Shown here: one piece after another, positions 24,355 through 32,607 of the stretch | Layout of the letters: every line of letters starts with the position of its first letter | Position numbering within the stretch: the first letter of the stretch is position 1 | Assembly: GCF_004217185.1 (NCBI RefSeq) | Contig: NZ_SHKL01000001.1 | Span: 4,276,001-4,340,000, forward strand | DNA length: 64,000 bases | From: Pseudonocardia sediminis | Lineage (GTDB): Bacteria; Actinomycetota; Actinomycetes; Mycobacteriales; Pseudonocardiaceae | Direction: 5' to 3' | The notes under the pieces: model-generated | The model's database searches: none | The model's input: the letters and a program-made list of their open reading frames with translations, nothing else | What the model was told of the DNA's origin: nothing | Position numbers and translations under genes: made by a program

Positions 24355-24702
24355 GTGGACCCCTCCGAGCTGGCCGAGCACCGTGCGGTGGCGGCCTCCC
24401 GCGCGACGTCGCTGGCGCGGGAGCTGGAGTCCCTCGCCGAGGAGCAGTCGTTGACGAGCCACGACGACGAGCACGACCCGGAGGGTGTGACGATCGCGGT
24501 CCAGCGGGCCCAGATCCAGGGGATGCTCGCCGCCGCCCGCCGCGACGTCGAGGACCTCGACCGCGCCTCCGCGCGTCTGGCCGAGGGCACCTACGGCCGG
24601 TGCGCGCACTGCGGCGGACCGATCGCGGACGAACGGCTGGAGGCTCTGCCCGCCACCACGACCTGCATCGGCTGCGCGAACCGGACCCGCCGCCGGAGGT
24701 GA
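24355..24702 (+). CDS. TraR/DksA-type zinc-finger protein
   Basis: The 115-residue product (GTG 24355, 8 bp after the transporter stop) has a helical coiled-coil first half and a C-terminal C4 zinc finger: CAHC, then CIGC 20 residues later, followed by a basic end. This is the layout of small DksA/TraR-like proteins that bind the RNA polymerase secondary channel. It lacks the full-length DksA N-terminal domain. It probably shares a transcript with the transporter gene. Confidence 0.8.
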   Translation: MDPSELAEHRAVAASRATSLARELESLAEEQSLTSHDDEHDPEGVTIAVQRAQIQGMLAAARRDVEDLDRASARLAEGTYGRCAHCGGPIADERLEALPATTTCIGCANRTRRRR

Positions 24703-24730
24703 GGCGCGGCGGCCGCAGTACGGTCCGATC

Positions 24731-25216
24731 ATGCTCAACCGTCTCCCCGGGGCACGTCTCGCCGGAGCCGCCGGGACCGCGGCCGTACTCGTGGCGCTGC
24801 TGACCTCCTGCTCCGGTGCCGCGTCCGACGCCCCCGCCGGCCCGGACCCCGCGGCGCAGGCGCAGGAGGCCGTGCGGTCGACCTTCACCGGTTACGCCCA
24901 GGCGCTGCTCACCCGCGACTTCCCCGGCGCCTGCGCCCGGCTGACCGACGAGGCCGCGAAAGCACTCGTCACGGATCTGAACTCCAAGAACATCCCCGCA
25001 CAGACCTGCGACCAGGCCTACGCGGCGCTCTACGCCACCGACGCCGCCAAGACACTCGACGAGTCGAACCGGACCGTCGAGGTGACCGGGGTGACGGTCG
25101 ACGGCACCACCGCCACCCTCTCCTACACCGGCCTGCTCAAGGGCAAGCCGCTTCCGCCGCAGACCGTCCGGGCCCAGCAGGTCGCCGGGAGCTGGCGGAT
25201 CGCGCCCAGCGGCTGA
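24731..25216 (+). CDS. Putative lipoprotein with NTF2-like layout
   Basis: The 161-residue protein has a lipoprotein signal ending LTSC (Cys27). It continues with a helix (AVRSTFTGYAQALLTRDFPGACARL), a short cysteine-containing turn and beta strands (VEVTGVTVDGTTATLSYTG, VRAQQVAGSWRIAP). This helix-then-strand pattern is that of small secreted NTF2/SnoaL-like proteins of actinobacteria. It is probably anchored to the outer face of the membrane. The function is unknown. Confidence 0.7.
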   Translation: MLNRLPGARLAGAAGTAAVLVALLTSCSGAASDAPAGPDPAAQAQEAVRSTFTGYAQALLTRDFPGACARLTDEAAKALVTDLNSKNIPAQTCDQAYAALYATDAAKTLDESNRTVEVTGVTVDGTTATLSYTGLLKGKPLPPQTVRAQQVAGSWRIAPSG

Positions 25217-25266
25217 GACCCGGCGTACGGAGCCTCTCCGCGCTGATGAGGGGCCGTCTGTCACTC

Positions 25267-25306
25267 GTCAATGGCGATGATCGTTGCGTAGTCAATTGCG
25301 ACGATC
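25267..25306. repeat. Two 16-bp direct repeats upstream of a small membrane protein
   Basis: GTCAATGGCGATGATC (25267-25282) and GTCAATTGCGACGATC (25291-25306) match at 14 of 16 positions and start 24 bp apart. The inner part GATCGTTGC/GCGACGATC also forms a near-perfect dyad. The stretch is AT-rich for this genome, and a tandem regulator site is likely. Confidence 0.55.
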
Positions 25307-25397
25307 TCCGGCCTCGGTCACCGGAGGTCGACGTAGCGTTTTCGACAGGGGGTCCGGTCACGAGGCCGCGCCCGGCTACGTGGCGAGGAGGCCGTTC

Positions 25398-25532
25398 ATG
25401 GAGGTTCTGTGGTTGATGCTGGCGGTCGGGGTGTTCCTCGGCTGGTACATCGGCCGGTGGCGGGCGGAGACCCGGCGCGCGCGGGCCGACATGCGCACCG
25501 TCTGGAACAACAGGAGCAAGTACCGCAGCTGA
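25398..25532 (+). CDS. Small single-span membrane protein, 44 aa
   Basis: ATG 25398 is preceded by GAGGAG 7 bp upstream. The product is one hydrophobic helix (VLWLMLAVGVFLGWYIGRW) followed by a basic cytoplasmic tail rich in Arg. The function is unknown. Direct repeats at 25267-25306 in the upstream region suggest its own regulation. The stop is 3 bp from the stop of the convergent membrane protein gene. Confidence 0.6.
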   Translation: MEVLWLMLAVGVFLGWYIGRWRAETRRARADMRTVWNNRSKYRS

Positions 25533-25535
25533 GCG

Positions 25536-25904
25536 TCAGTAGCCGACGGCGTCGAGGTAGCGGATCATCCCGACGCCGATCGCGGTCGCACACACCAGCA
25601 GCGTGACGACCGAGAACGGCCAGCTCGTCCGCCGGTCCAGGATCCGCAGGACCGAGACCACGAGTCCGCCCAGCCCGGCCGCGAACGCCACCACCACGGA
25701 CCCGCCGACCGAGACCAGCGCCCCGGAGGTGCTGCAGTTCTGCGGCGGGCAGTAGTCGAGGAACGCGATCAGGAACACCGCGCCGAACACGCCGAGCGCG
25801 ACGGTCATGCCGGTGATCGTCAGGGCCACGACGGAGATCGCGACGTCCCAGGCGATCAGCGGTCGCTTCGCCGCGACGCGGGAGCGCGAGCCGTCGGGCA
25901 GCAT
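25536..25904 (-). CDS. Hypothetical membrane protein, three or four spans, 122 aa
   Basis: From ATG 25904 the product has hydrophobic segments at about residues 19-50, 63-88 and 95-115. A short loop contains DYCPPQNC, two cysteines probably outside the membrane. It is unrelated to any family I recognise. The long frame that continues upstream past 25904 is Arg/Pro-rich and antisense to the next gene, so it is not counted. Confidence 0.6.
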   Translation of the reverse strand: MLPDGSRSRVAAKRPLIAWDVAISVVALTITGMTVALGVFGAVFLIAFLDYCPPQNCSTSGALVSVGGSVVVAFAAGLGGLVVSVLRILDRRTSWPFSVVTLLVCATAIGVGMIRYLDAVGY

Positions 25905-25991
25905 GCCCGGAACGCTACTCCAGCCCGGGATGATCCGGACGGATCGGACAGCCGTCGGTAACGTCGTGCCGCTGCGCGCGAGGAACTCTGC

Positions 25992-26336
25992 GTGATGGAC
26001 GACGCCGTGCACGCCTACGTCGAGGCGATCGCGCCCGCCCGCCGGCCGCTGTTCGACCGGATGCACCGCCTCATCCTCGAGGTGCGTCCGGACGCCGACG
26101 TCGTCATGGCCTACAAGATGCCCACCTACCGCTCCGGCGGGTACAGCCTGCACGTCGCGGTGTGGAAGCACGGGCTGTCCCTCTACGGCTGGGACGCCGA
26201 GCGCATCGGCGGTTTCGCCGGACGTCACCCGGACCTCGTCGGGGCGAAGGGCACCATCCGTATCCCGACGGAGACCGCGGGCGACGTCACCGACGACGAC
26301 CTGCGCGAGCTGGCCCGGGGCGCCCTCGGCGGCTGA
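25992..26336 (+). CDS. DUF1801-family protein
   Basis: The 114-residue product reads VHAYVEAIAPARRPLFDRMHRLILEVRPDADVVMAYKMPTYR, then KHGLSLYGWD and GTIRIPTE. This is the pattern of the DUF1801/YdhG-like fold, an alpha/beta domain with a conserved Y-K-M-P turn. Some relatives have been linked to iron handling, but the role is not established. GTG 25992 and ATG 25995 are adjacent possible starts. After it comes a 190-bp GC-rich gap with no gene. Confidence 0.75.
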   Translation: MMDDAVHAYVEAIAPARRPLFDRMHRLILEVRPDADVVMAYKMPTYRSGGYSLHVAVWKHGLSLYGWDAERIGGFAGRHPDLVGAKGTIRIPTETAGDVTDDDLRELARGALGG

Positions 26337-26506
26337 ACTCCGGCCGGCCCCGCAGCTCGGCCCCGCAGCCCGACCCCACGGCCCGGCCCGCCCGCCCGGC
26401 CCGGAGACCCGCGCTCCGGGTCCGCGTCGCGCTGCTCCGTATCCACGAAGCGTCCTTGTCGACGTGGCGAGCCCACGCATAGCGTCCGATGCATTCGCAG
26501 GACCGG

Positions 26507-26529
26507 ATCTGAGATCCGGGATCTCGGAT
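26507..26529. promoter_or_regulatory. Candidate operator palindrome before the MHS transporter gene
   Basis: GAGATCC (26511-26517) and GGATCTC (26519-26525) form a perfect 15-bp palindrome centred on 26518, extended with one mismatch per side to 26507-26529. It sits 35 bp before the transporter start. An IclR regulator gene lies two genes into the same operon, and IclR proteins bind such near-perfect palindromes, so it is a likely autoregulatory site. Confidence 0.6.
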
Positions 26530-26563
26530 GACCACCCGTCGACGACGCCGGGAGCAGACGGAC

Positions 26564-27997
26564 ATGACGCACGATCCGAGCCCCGTCGTGGGCGTCCCCG
26601 CCACGGGGAACACGCAGTCGGGGACCCTGGAGCCGGGGCACGTGGCCGGTCCGGCCGAGCAACGCCGGGTCGCCGCCGCATGCGTCATCGGTAACTTCGT
26701 CGAGTACTTCGACTTCGCGATCTACGGCTTCTTCGCCGCCGCGATCGGCGCCACGTTCTTCCCCGGCGGCAGCGCGAGCACACAGCTGCTGCAGTCGCTG
26801 GCCGTGTTCGGCGTCGCCTACGTGATGCGCCCGCTCGGCGGGCTGGTCTTCGGCGTGATCGGCGACCGGGCCGGGCGCCGGGCGTCGCTGTCGATCAGCA
26901 TCGGCGTGATGGGCGCCGCGACCGCCCTGATCGGGCTGCTGCCCGGCTACGCGACGATCGGGATCGCGGCCCCGCTGCTGCTGGTGCTCCTGCGCTGCGT
27001 GCAGGGCCTGTCGGTCGGCGGCGAGTGGGGCGCGAGCTCGGCCTACCTGATCGAGACCGCCCCGCCCGGACGTCGCGGGGTCCGCGGCAGCTACCCGTCG
27101 ATGGCCGCCGCACTCGGCCTGCTCGCCGGCAGCCTGCTCGCGCTGGTGTTCGGCCTGCTGCTGACGCCGGAGGCGCTGACCACCTGGGGCTGGCGCGTCC
27201 CGTTCCTGATCGCGGCGCCGCTCGCGCTGCTCGGGCTCTGGATCCGGCGCCGCCTCGAGGACACGCCGGTGTTCGCCGAGATCGAGCGCCGCCGCGCGGC
27301 CGAGCAGGCCGACGTGCCGAGGGCCCGGTTCCGCGACGCGGTCCGCCGCGACCACGCCAAGGCCCTGCTGGTCACGTTCTCGTTCTCCTGGATCTGCGGC
27401 GTCGGCCTCTACTACCTGGGCTCCTACGTCGTGAACTTCCTGGCCTCGACCGTCGAGCTGCCGCGCGTCCAGGCGGTGCTGCTGACCGGGCTCGCGCTCG
27501 CCGTCTACGCGGGACTGTGCCCACTGGCCGGGCGGGCCTCGGACCGTTTCGGGCGCCGCCGCACCGTGCTGTTCGGGTGCATCGGGCACGCCGTGCTCGG
27601 CATCCCGATGTTCATGCTGATGGCCACCGGCAACGCGGTCGCGATCGTCGTCGCGCTGCTGCTGTTCGGGATCGTGCAGGCCCCGATCAACGCGAACACC
27701 TCGCTCATCCTGATCGAGCTCTTCCCCGCCGCGACACGGCTGACCAGCGGGTCGCTCGGGTTCAACCTCGGCGTCGGGCCACCGTCCGGGTTCGGCCCGC
27801 TCGTCGCGGCGGCGCTCGTGGTCGGGACCGGGCTGGACTACTCACCGGGCTTCTTCCTGGCCGGGGTCGCGCTGGTCTGCGGCCTGGTGCTGTTCGCCCT
27901 GCTCCCGGAGACGGCCGGACGGAACCTGCTGGCCGACACCGACGCCACCCAGGACACCCGGCCGGCGCGGCCGGCGACGACCACGACAGGCATCTGA
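26564..27997 (+). CDS. MFS transporter, metabolite:H+ symporter (MHS) family
   Basis: ATG 26564 is preferred over 26528 because GGAG lies 9 bp upstream and the earlier ATG falls inside the palindromic operator. The 477-residue protein has 12 spans with MHS signatures: GNFVEYFDFAIYGFFA in helix 1, GDRAGRR after helix 2 and GGEWGASSAYLIE in helix 5. MHS proteins take up organic acids, aromatic acids or betaines with protons. Leading a catabolic cluster with acyl-CoA ligase and CoA-transferases, it probably imports the pathway's carboxylic acid substrate. Confidence 0.88.
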   Translation: MTHDPSPVVGVPATGNTQSGTLEPGHVAGPAEQRRVAAACVIGNFVEYFDFAIYGFFAAAIGATFFPGGSASTQLLQSLAVFGVAYVMRPLGGLVFGVIGDRAGRRASLSISIGVMGAATALIGLLPGYATIGIAAPLLLVLLRCVQGLSVGGEWGASSAYLIETAPPGRRGVRGSYPSMAAALGLLAGSLLALVFGLLLTPEALTTWGWRVPFLIAAPLALLGLWIRRRLEDTPVFAEIERRRAAEQADVPRARFRDAVRRDHAKALLVTFSFSWICGVGLYYLGSYVVNFLASTVELPRVQAVLLTGLALAVYAGLCPLAGRASDRFGRRRTVLFGCIGHAVLGIPMFMLMATGNAVAIVVALLLFGIVQAPINANTSLILIELFPAATRLTSGSLGFNLGVGPPSGFGPLVAAALVVGTGLDYSPGFFLAGVALVCGLVLFALLPETAGRNLLADTDATQDTRPARPATTTTGI

Positions 27998-28008
27998 GGA
28001 GGACCGGG

Positions 28009-28755
28009 ATGGACGGACAGCGGCTCACCCGCATCTTCGACGTCATCGACCAGCTCGCCGAGCACGGCCCGCAGACGGTGACCGAGCTCAGCTCCCGGCT
28101 GAAGCTGCCGTTGAGCAGCACCCACGACCTGGTCAAGGCCATGGTCGAGGCGCGGGCGCTGCACTGCTCGGGCCGGACGTACGGGCTCGGCCCGCGCGCG
28201 GTGCGGGCCGCGCTCAACGTGATGGACGCCGTCGCGCTCCCCCGGGTCGCCGAGCACCACCTGGACCTGCTGGTGCAGAAGATCGGCTTCGACGTCTACC
28301 TGGCGATGGCCACCGGGACCCGCGTCGTCTACGTCTCGCGGCACGCCGGCCGTCAGCGGGTCAACCTCGACATCCCGCTGGGGCGCAGCCTGCTGCTGCA
28401 CTCGACCGCGGTGGGGAAGCTGTTCGCCGCGCACCGCCCGGACGTCTACCGGGCCATGTTCGAGCGCGAGCGCCCGCAGCTGACCCCGCAGACCCGCACC
28501 ACCCAGGTGCAGCTCGACCGCGACCTGGCCGCCATCCGCGCCCGCGGGGTCAGCGTCAGCCGCGGCGAGAGCCTGCGCGGCGTGATCGGCCTGGCCACCC
28601 CGGTCCGCGCGCCGGACGGCTCGCTGATCGCCGCCGTGCACGTCTCCGCGCTGCGCAACTCGCTGCCGTCGAAGGAGACGGGCGCGGTGGTCGCGGCGAT
28701 GCACGAGGCCTCGCTCGCCATCGAGAACGAGATCGCCGACCCCGCCGTCGCCTGA
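28009..28755 (+). CDS. IclR-family transcriptional regulator
   Basis: The 248-residue protein has an N-terminal winged helix (RLTRIFDVIDQLAEHGPQTVTELSSRLKLPLSSTHDLVKAMVEARAL) and the IclR effector domain (LGRSLLLHSTAVGKLFAAH, GVSVSRGESLRGVIGLATPVRAPDG). Such proteins sense a small pathway metabolite and repress or activate catabolic genes. A GAGGAGG ribosome site lies just after the transporter stop, so transporter and regulator are co-transcribed. The palindrome at 26507-26529 is the obvious candidate target. Confidence 0.92.
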   Translation: MDGQRLTRIFDVIDQLAEHGPQTVTELSSRLKLPLSSTHDLVKAMVEARALHCSGRTYGLGPRAVRAALNVMDAVALPRVAEHHLDLLVQKIGFDVYLAMATGTRVVYVSRHAGRQRVNLDIPLGRSLLLHSTAVGKLFAAHRPDVYRAMFERERPQLTPQTRTTQVQLDRDLAAIRARGVSVSRGESLRGVIGLATPVRAPDGSLIAAVHVSALRNSLPSKETGAVVAAMHEASLAIENEIADPAVA

Positions 28756-28795
28756 CGACCCTCCCACCCACAGCCCACGACAGAGGGAGCAGAAG

Positions 28796-29818
28796 ATGCC
28801 ACCCGGCACCGACCCACCCGCCCCGCGGCCGCGGATCGCGGTCCTGGCGATCCGCCGCGAGGCCACGGCTCGCGAGGAGAACCGCAGCCTCGAGGAGATG
28901 ATCTTTGAGGTGGCGCACGAGACGCTGGCCGACGCCGGTCTGTCGCAGGCCACCGTCGACGGGATCGTGCTGTCGGGCAACGACCAGAGCGACGGCCGGG
29001 TGATCTCCTGCATGACCTCGGCCGGACCGGCCGGGGGCGTCGACAAGGACGTCACGATGATCGCCTCCTCCGGTGAGCACGCGCTGGCCTACGGCTGGCT
29101 GCGGCTGCGCTCCGGGCAGGGCGACACCGTGCTCGTCATCGGATGGGGCAAGCCCAGCGAGGGTGTCAACCCCGATTATGCCGAGCTGGTCAGCGCCGAG
29201 CCCTACGTCCTGCGCGCGGTCGGCATGAACGACACCATCGCCGCGGCGCTGCAGGCCTCGCGCTGGGCCGACCCGGCGTCGGCCGGCGGTACGGCGACGG
29301 TGAGCTGGCCCCTGACCGCCGACGACCTCCCCCGGCGCGGCGACGCCGTCGTCGCCGCGGTGCTCGCGGTCGAGGGCAGGTTCACCCCCGGCACGGAGGT
29401 GGCCTGGATCCGCGGCGCCGGTTGGTCGACCGAGAACTACGAGCTCGGCGCCCGTGACGTCGGCGCCCAGACCGCGCTGGACCAGGCGCTCGCGCACCTG
29501 GCCCGGGGCGCCGACGGCTCCGTCCCGCCCCCGTCGGACTGGGACGCGGTCGAGATCGCCGCGCCGAGCGAGCCCGCCGCCACCCGTGCCGTGGCCAAGC
29601 TCGGGTTGCCCGCCCACGCGAGCGTCAACGCCGCCGGGTCGCTGCACGACCGGCTCGCACCCGCCCACATCGCCGGGCTGGACCGGCTGCTCGCCGCGGC
29701 CGGCGCGGTGGGGCCGGGTACCGGCACGGCCGCCGGGGTCGGGTTCAACGGCTTCGCCGGTCAGGGCGCGACCGTCATGGTCTTCGGCGCACCCGGCATC
29801 GAGGAAGGGGCATCATGA
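28796..29818 (+). CDS. Thiolase-superfamily protein, probably non-catalytic
   Basis: The 340-residue product has the thiolase-fold beginning (EEMIFEVAHETLADAGLSQATVDGIVLSGND) and a HALAYGWLRLRSGQGDTVLVIGWGKPSEG segment. It is shorter than catalytic thiolases and has no nucleophilic Cys in the usual place. It overlaps the next thiolase-like gene (ATGA), which suggests the two are partner subunits. Similar 'half' proteins precede SCP-x/Ltp-type genes in steroid and terpenoid degradation clusters. The exact reaction is not known. Confidence 0.7.
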   Translation: MPPGTDPPAPRPRIAVLAIRREATAREENRSLEEMIFEVAHETLADAGLSQATVDGIVLSGNDQSDGRVISCMTSAGPAGGVDKDVTMIASSGEHALAYGWLRLRSGQGDTVLVIGWGKPSEGVNPDYAELVSAEPYVLRAVGMNDTIAAALQASRWADPASAGGTATVSWPLTADDLPRRGDAVVAAVLAVEGRFTPGTEVAWIRGAGWSTENYELGARDVGAQTALDQALAHLARGADGSVPPPSDWDAVEIAAPSEPAATRAVAKLGLPAHASVNAAGSLHDRLAPAHIAGLDRLLAAAGAVGPGTGTAAGVGFNGFAGQGATVMVFGAPGIEEGAS

Positions 29819-31014
29819 GCGTGCCGAACGTGGGAGTACTCGGCGTCGGGCAGACGCCGTACGTGAACCGGCGCACCGACGTCACGTTCCCGGAGCTGGT
29901 CCGGGAGGGCGCGCAGCTGGCCTTGGCCGACGCCGGCGTCACGATCGACGACGTCGACGCCGTGGTGTTCCCGCTGGCACCGGACGCGCTGACCGGCACC
30001 GGCAACGGGGAGCGCTGGTGCATCGAGGCACTCGGTGCGGCCGGCAAGCCGTTCATGCGCGTCAACAACGGCGGCGCGACCGGCATGAGCGCGATCATCG
30101 CGGCCTGGACGCACGTCGCGTCCGGCGAGTTCGACGTCGTGCTCGTCGCCGGGGCGGAGCGGGTCTCGGAATCCGGCTCGGCGCAGTCGGTGCTGAACAA
30201 GATGTGGGACGTCGGCTACGAGCGCCCCATCCCGCTGAACACGATCACCATGCTGGCGCTGTCCGCGGTGCGCTACATGCACCTCTACGGCTGCGACGAG
30301 ACGGACTTCGCCCGGGTGACGGTGAAGAACCGCCGCCACGCCGCGTTGAACCCGGTCGCGCACCTGCGCGAGGAGGTGACGGTCGACGACGTCCTGGCCA
30401 GCCGCACGCTGGCGTGGCCGATCAAGCTCGGCGACGCCTGCCCGTCCTCGACCGGGGCGGCCGGCGCGGTGCTGGTCTCCGAGCGCTACGCGAGGGCGCA
30501 CGGCCTGGACCCGGCGTGGATCCGCGGGGTCGGGCAGAACACCGAGACGTTCTGGATGAACGACCGGGTCGGCCCGAAGGCCCTGCAGGACCACGGCGAC
30601 GCCGACGCGCTCGCCACGGCCTTCCAGCGCGCCTACGCCCAGGCCGGGCTGACCGACCCGACCACCCAGATCGACGTCGCCGAGATCTACGCGCCGTTCT
30701 CGAGCGTCGAGCTGCACGTGATCGAGGCGGCCGGGCTGTGCGGGCTCGGTGAGTCGCCCAAGCGCCTCGCCCAGGGCGACTTCGCCCTCGGGTCGGCCGG
30801 CACCGTCGTCAACCCCTCGGGCGGGGTCCTGTGCTCCAACCCCATCGCCGTCACCGGCGTCGCACGCCTCGCCGAGTCGGTGCTGCAGGTGAAGGGCCGG
30901 GCGGGCGCCCACCAGGTGCCCGACGCCCGCGTCGCGGTGGCCAGCGCCATCGGCGGCGACCACCAGTTCTACTCGACCCTCGTCCTGAGCAGTGACCTGG
31001 AGGACATCGCATGA
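29815..31014 (+). CDS. Thiolase-like lipid-transfer-type protein (Ltp/SCP-x branch)
   Basis: The 399-residue protein has the thiolase fold with typical N-terminal GVLGVGQTPYVNRRTDVTF and C-terminal NPSGGVLCSNPIAVTG segments. At the position of the nucleophilic Cys it has VNNGGATG (residues 83-90), so Cys is replaced by Gly87. In the Ltp2-type retro-aldolases of steroid side-chain degradation the thiolase Cys is likewise not used, and activity needs a DUF35 partner. A DUF35 gene follows in overlap (31011), so a two-subunit C-C lyase is the best guess, although a thiolase without cleavage activity cannot be excluded. Confidence 0.8.
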   Translation: MSVPNVGVLGVGQTPYVNRRTDVTFPELVREGAQLALADAGVTIDDVDAVVFPLAPDALTGTGNGERWCIEALGAAGKPFMRVNNGGATGMSAIIAAWTHVASGEFDVVLVAGAERVSESGSAQSVLNKMWDVGYERPIPLNTITMLALSAVRYMHLYGCDETDFARVTVKNRRHAALNPVAHLREEVTVDDVLASRTLAWPIKLGDACPSSTGAAGAVLVSERYARAHGLDPAWIRGVGQNTETFWMNDRVGPKALQDHGDADALATAFQRAYAQAGLTDPTTQIDVAEIYAPFSSVELHVIEAAGLCGLGESPKRLAQGDFALGSAGTVVNPSGGVLCSNPIAVTGVARLAESVLQVKGRAGAHQVPDARVAVASAIGGDHQFYSTLVLSSDLEDIA

Positions 31015-31493
31015 GCACCCCCACGACCAACGCCGGTCCGCAGTTCTACGAACAGACCTGGGACCTGAGCTACAAGCACGCGCTCGGCGAGACCACGTCG
31101 AGGTTCCTGGGGGCGCTCACCGAGGGCAAGATCCTCGGCCGGCGCTGCCCGGAGTGCGAGCGGGTGCTCGTCCCGGCGCGCTCGTTCTGCGACCGCGACC
31201 ACTGCGCGACCACCGACTGGGTCGAGGTCGGCACGACCGGGGTGATCGAGATGTTCACCGTGGTCTACGAGCCGTTCAAGAACCTGCCCGCGCCGCCGTA
31301 TGCGCTGGCCTACGCGACGCTCGAGGGCGCGGACACCGCGCTCGTCGGGTACGTGCGGGGCCTGGACCTGTCGGATCAGAGGACCGCGGTCGCGGCGCTC
31401 GCGGTCGGCACCCCGGTCGTCGTGAGGTTCAGCGACGACCCCACCGGTACCGCGGCCGACTACTGGTTCGAGCCCGCCGCGGGTTCGAACTGA
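31011..31493 (+). CDS. DUF35 Zn-ribbon/OB-fold protein, partner of the thiolase-like protein
   Basis: The 160-residue protein has a rubredoxin-like zinc ribbon (CPECER...SFCDRDHC) followed by an OB-fold (VIEMFTVVYEPF, PYALAYATLEGADTALVGYVRG, GTPVVVRF). These proteins stabilise and activate SCP-x/Ltp-type thiolase homologues, often binding acyl-CoA. It overlaps the thiolase-like gene by 4 bp, which suggests assembly in fixed ratio. Confidence 0.88.
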   Translation: MSTPTTNAGPQFYEQTWDLSYKHALGETTSRFLGALTEGKILGRRCPECERVLVPARSFCDRDHCATTDWVEVGTTGVIEMFTVVYEPFKNLPAPPYALAYATLEGADTALVGYVRGLDLSDQRTAVAALAVGTPVVVRFSDDPTGTAADYWFEPAAGSN

Positions 31494-31494
31494 C

Positions 31495-32607
31495 GTGAGC
31501 ACCGCCGTGACCGCCACCGATCCCGCGCACGGAAGCGGCGGGCCACCGCCCGCGACGATGCGGGTGGTCGAGCTGGACGGCACCGGGGACCCGGGCGTCC
31601 TGGTGCCGGGCACCCGCCCGACGCCACGTCCGGGCCCGGGCGAGCTCCTCGTCCGGGTCGGGGCGTGCGGGGTCTGCGGTCACGACGCGCTGGCCCGCCG
31701 GGGCGCCCTGGCCGCGTGCGCCGGGGCGGTGCTCGGTCACGAGATCGCCGGACGGGTCGTCGCGCTCGGCACGGACGTGCCGGGTGGGTGGCTCGGGAAG
31801 CGGGTCGCGCTCGTGCAGCGCATCCCCTGCGGGCGCTGCGACGACTGCACCGACGGTGCGACGACGCACTGCCGCTCCGGCCCCGGCTTCTACGGCGAGG
31901 ACCTCGACGGCGGCTACGCCGAGTACGTCCGGGCGAGCCCCTTGAACGCGGTGGAGCTGCCCGACGAGATCGACGACGCCACCGGGGCGATCCTGTCCTG
32001 CGCGGTCGGCACCGGTCTGCGCGCGCTGCGCTCGGCCGAGGTGGGGCCCGGGCAGGTCGTGATCGTGACCGGCGCCGGTGGTGGGGTCGGTCTGCACACC
32101 GTCGCCCTGGCCCGGCATCTCGGTGCCCGGGTGGTCGGCGTCGTCGGCAGCCCCGCCAAGGCCGACGCCGTCCGCGCCGCGGGTGCGGACTCCGTCCACC
32201 CGTGCGCGGATATCACTGCCGGGGCAGCGATATCCGCGCACGACCTCCGGGACGCCGTCCGGGCGCTCGGCAGTCGTCGCGGGGCGCACGTCGTGATCGA
32301 GACGACGGGAGCGCCGACGTTCTCCACCGCGCTGCGGGCACTGGCCCCGCGCGGACGGCTGGTGCTCGTCGGCAACACCGTGCCGGGGCCGTTGCCGCTG
32401 GACCCCGGCCTGACGATCGTGAAGGAGCTGCGTGTGTCCGGATCCGCCCATGCCGACCGCGACGACCTGACCGAGGTGGTCGAGCTCGTCGCCGACGGGG
32501 CGATCACCCCTGTCCCGGCGCGTCGCCGGCCGCTGTCGGAGGTCGCCGACGCCCACGCCGAGCTGGACGCCCGCACCGTCATCGGGCGATCGGTGGTGAT
32601 CCCGTGA
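31495..32607 (+). CDS. Zinc-dependent alcohol dehydrogenase (MDR)
   Basis: The 370-residue enzyme has catalytic-zinc residues (CGVCGHD, GHE), a structural zinc loop with four cysteines (CGRCDDCTDGATTHC) and a Rossmann motif (VTGAGGGVGLHTVALA). It oxidises an alcohol or reduces a carbonyl with NAD(P). Two bases separate it from the DUF35 stop. An unusual 14-residue insertion around CADITAGAAISAHD is encoded by a 38-bp near-palindrome (32203-32240), which looks like an in-frame palindromic element. The stop overlaps the acyl-CoA ligase start (GTGA). Confidence 0.88.
   Translation: MSTAVTATDPAHGSGGPPPATMRVVELDGTGDPGVLVPGTRPTPRPGPGELLVRVGACGVCGHDALARRGALAACAGAVLGHEIAGRVVALGTDVPGGWLGKRVALVQRIPCGRCDDCTDGATTHCRSGPGFYGEDLDGGYAEYVRASPLNAVELPDEIDDATGAILSCAVGTGLRALRSAEVGPGQVVIVTGAGGGVGLHTVALARHLGARVVGVVGSPAKADAVRAAGADSVHPCADITAGAAISAHDLRDAVRALGSRRGAHVVIETTGAPTFSTALRALAPRGRLVLVGNTVPGPLPLDPGLTIVKELRVSGSAHADRDDLTEVVELVADGAITPVPARRRPLSEVADAHAELDARTVIGRSVVIP
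32203..32240. repeat. 38-bp palindrome inserted in frame in the dehydrogenase gene
   Basis: Arms TGCGCGGATATC (32203-32214) and GATATCCGCGCA (32229-32240) are exact reverse complements over 12 bp. Inside, CTGCC (32216-32220) pairs with GGCAG (32223-32227). Only a few bases in the centre are unpaired. Confidence 0.75.

Noticed and set aside
26528-26563. Upstream ATG for the MHS transporter
   Set aside because: It lies within the palindromic operator candidate and has no Shine-Dalgarno site, whereas ATG 26564 has GGAG at good spacing.
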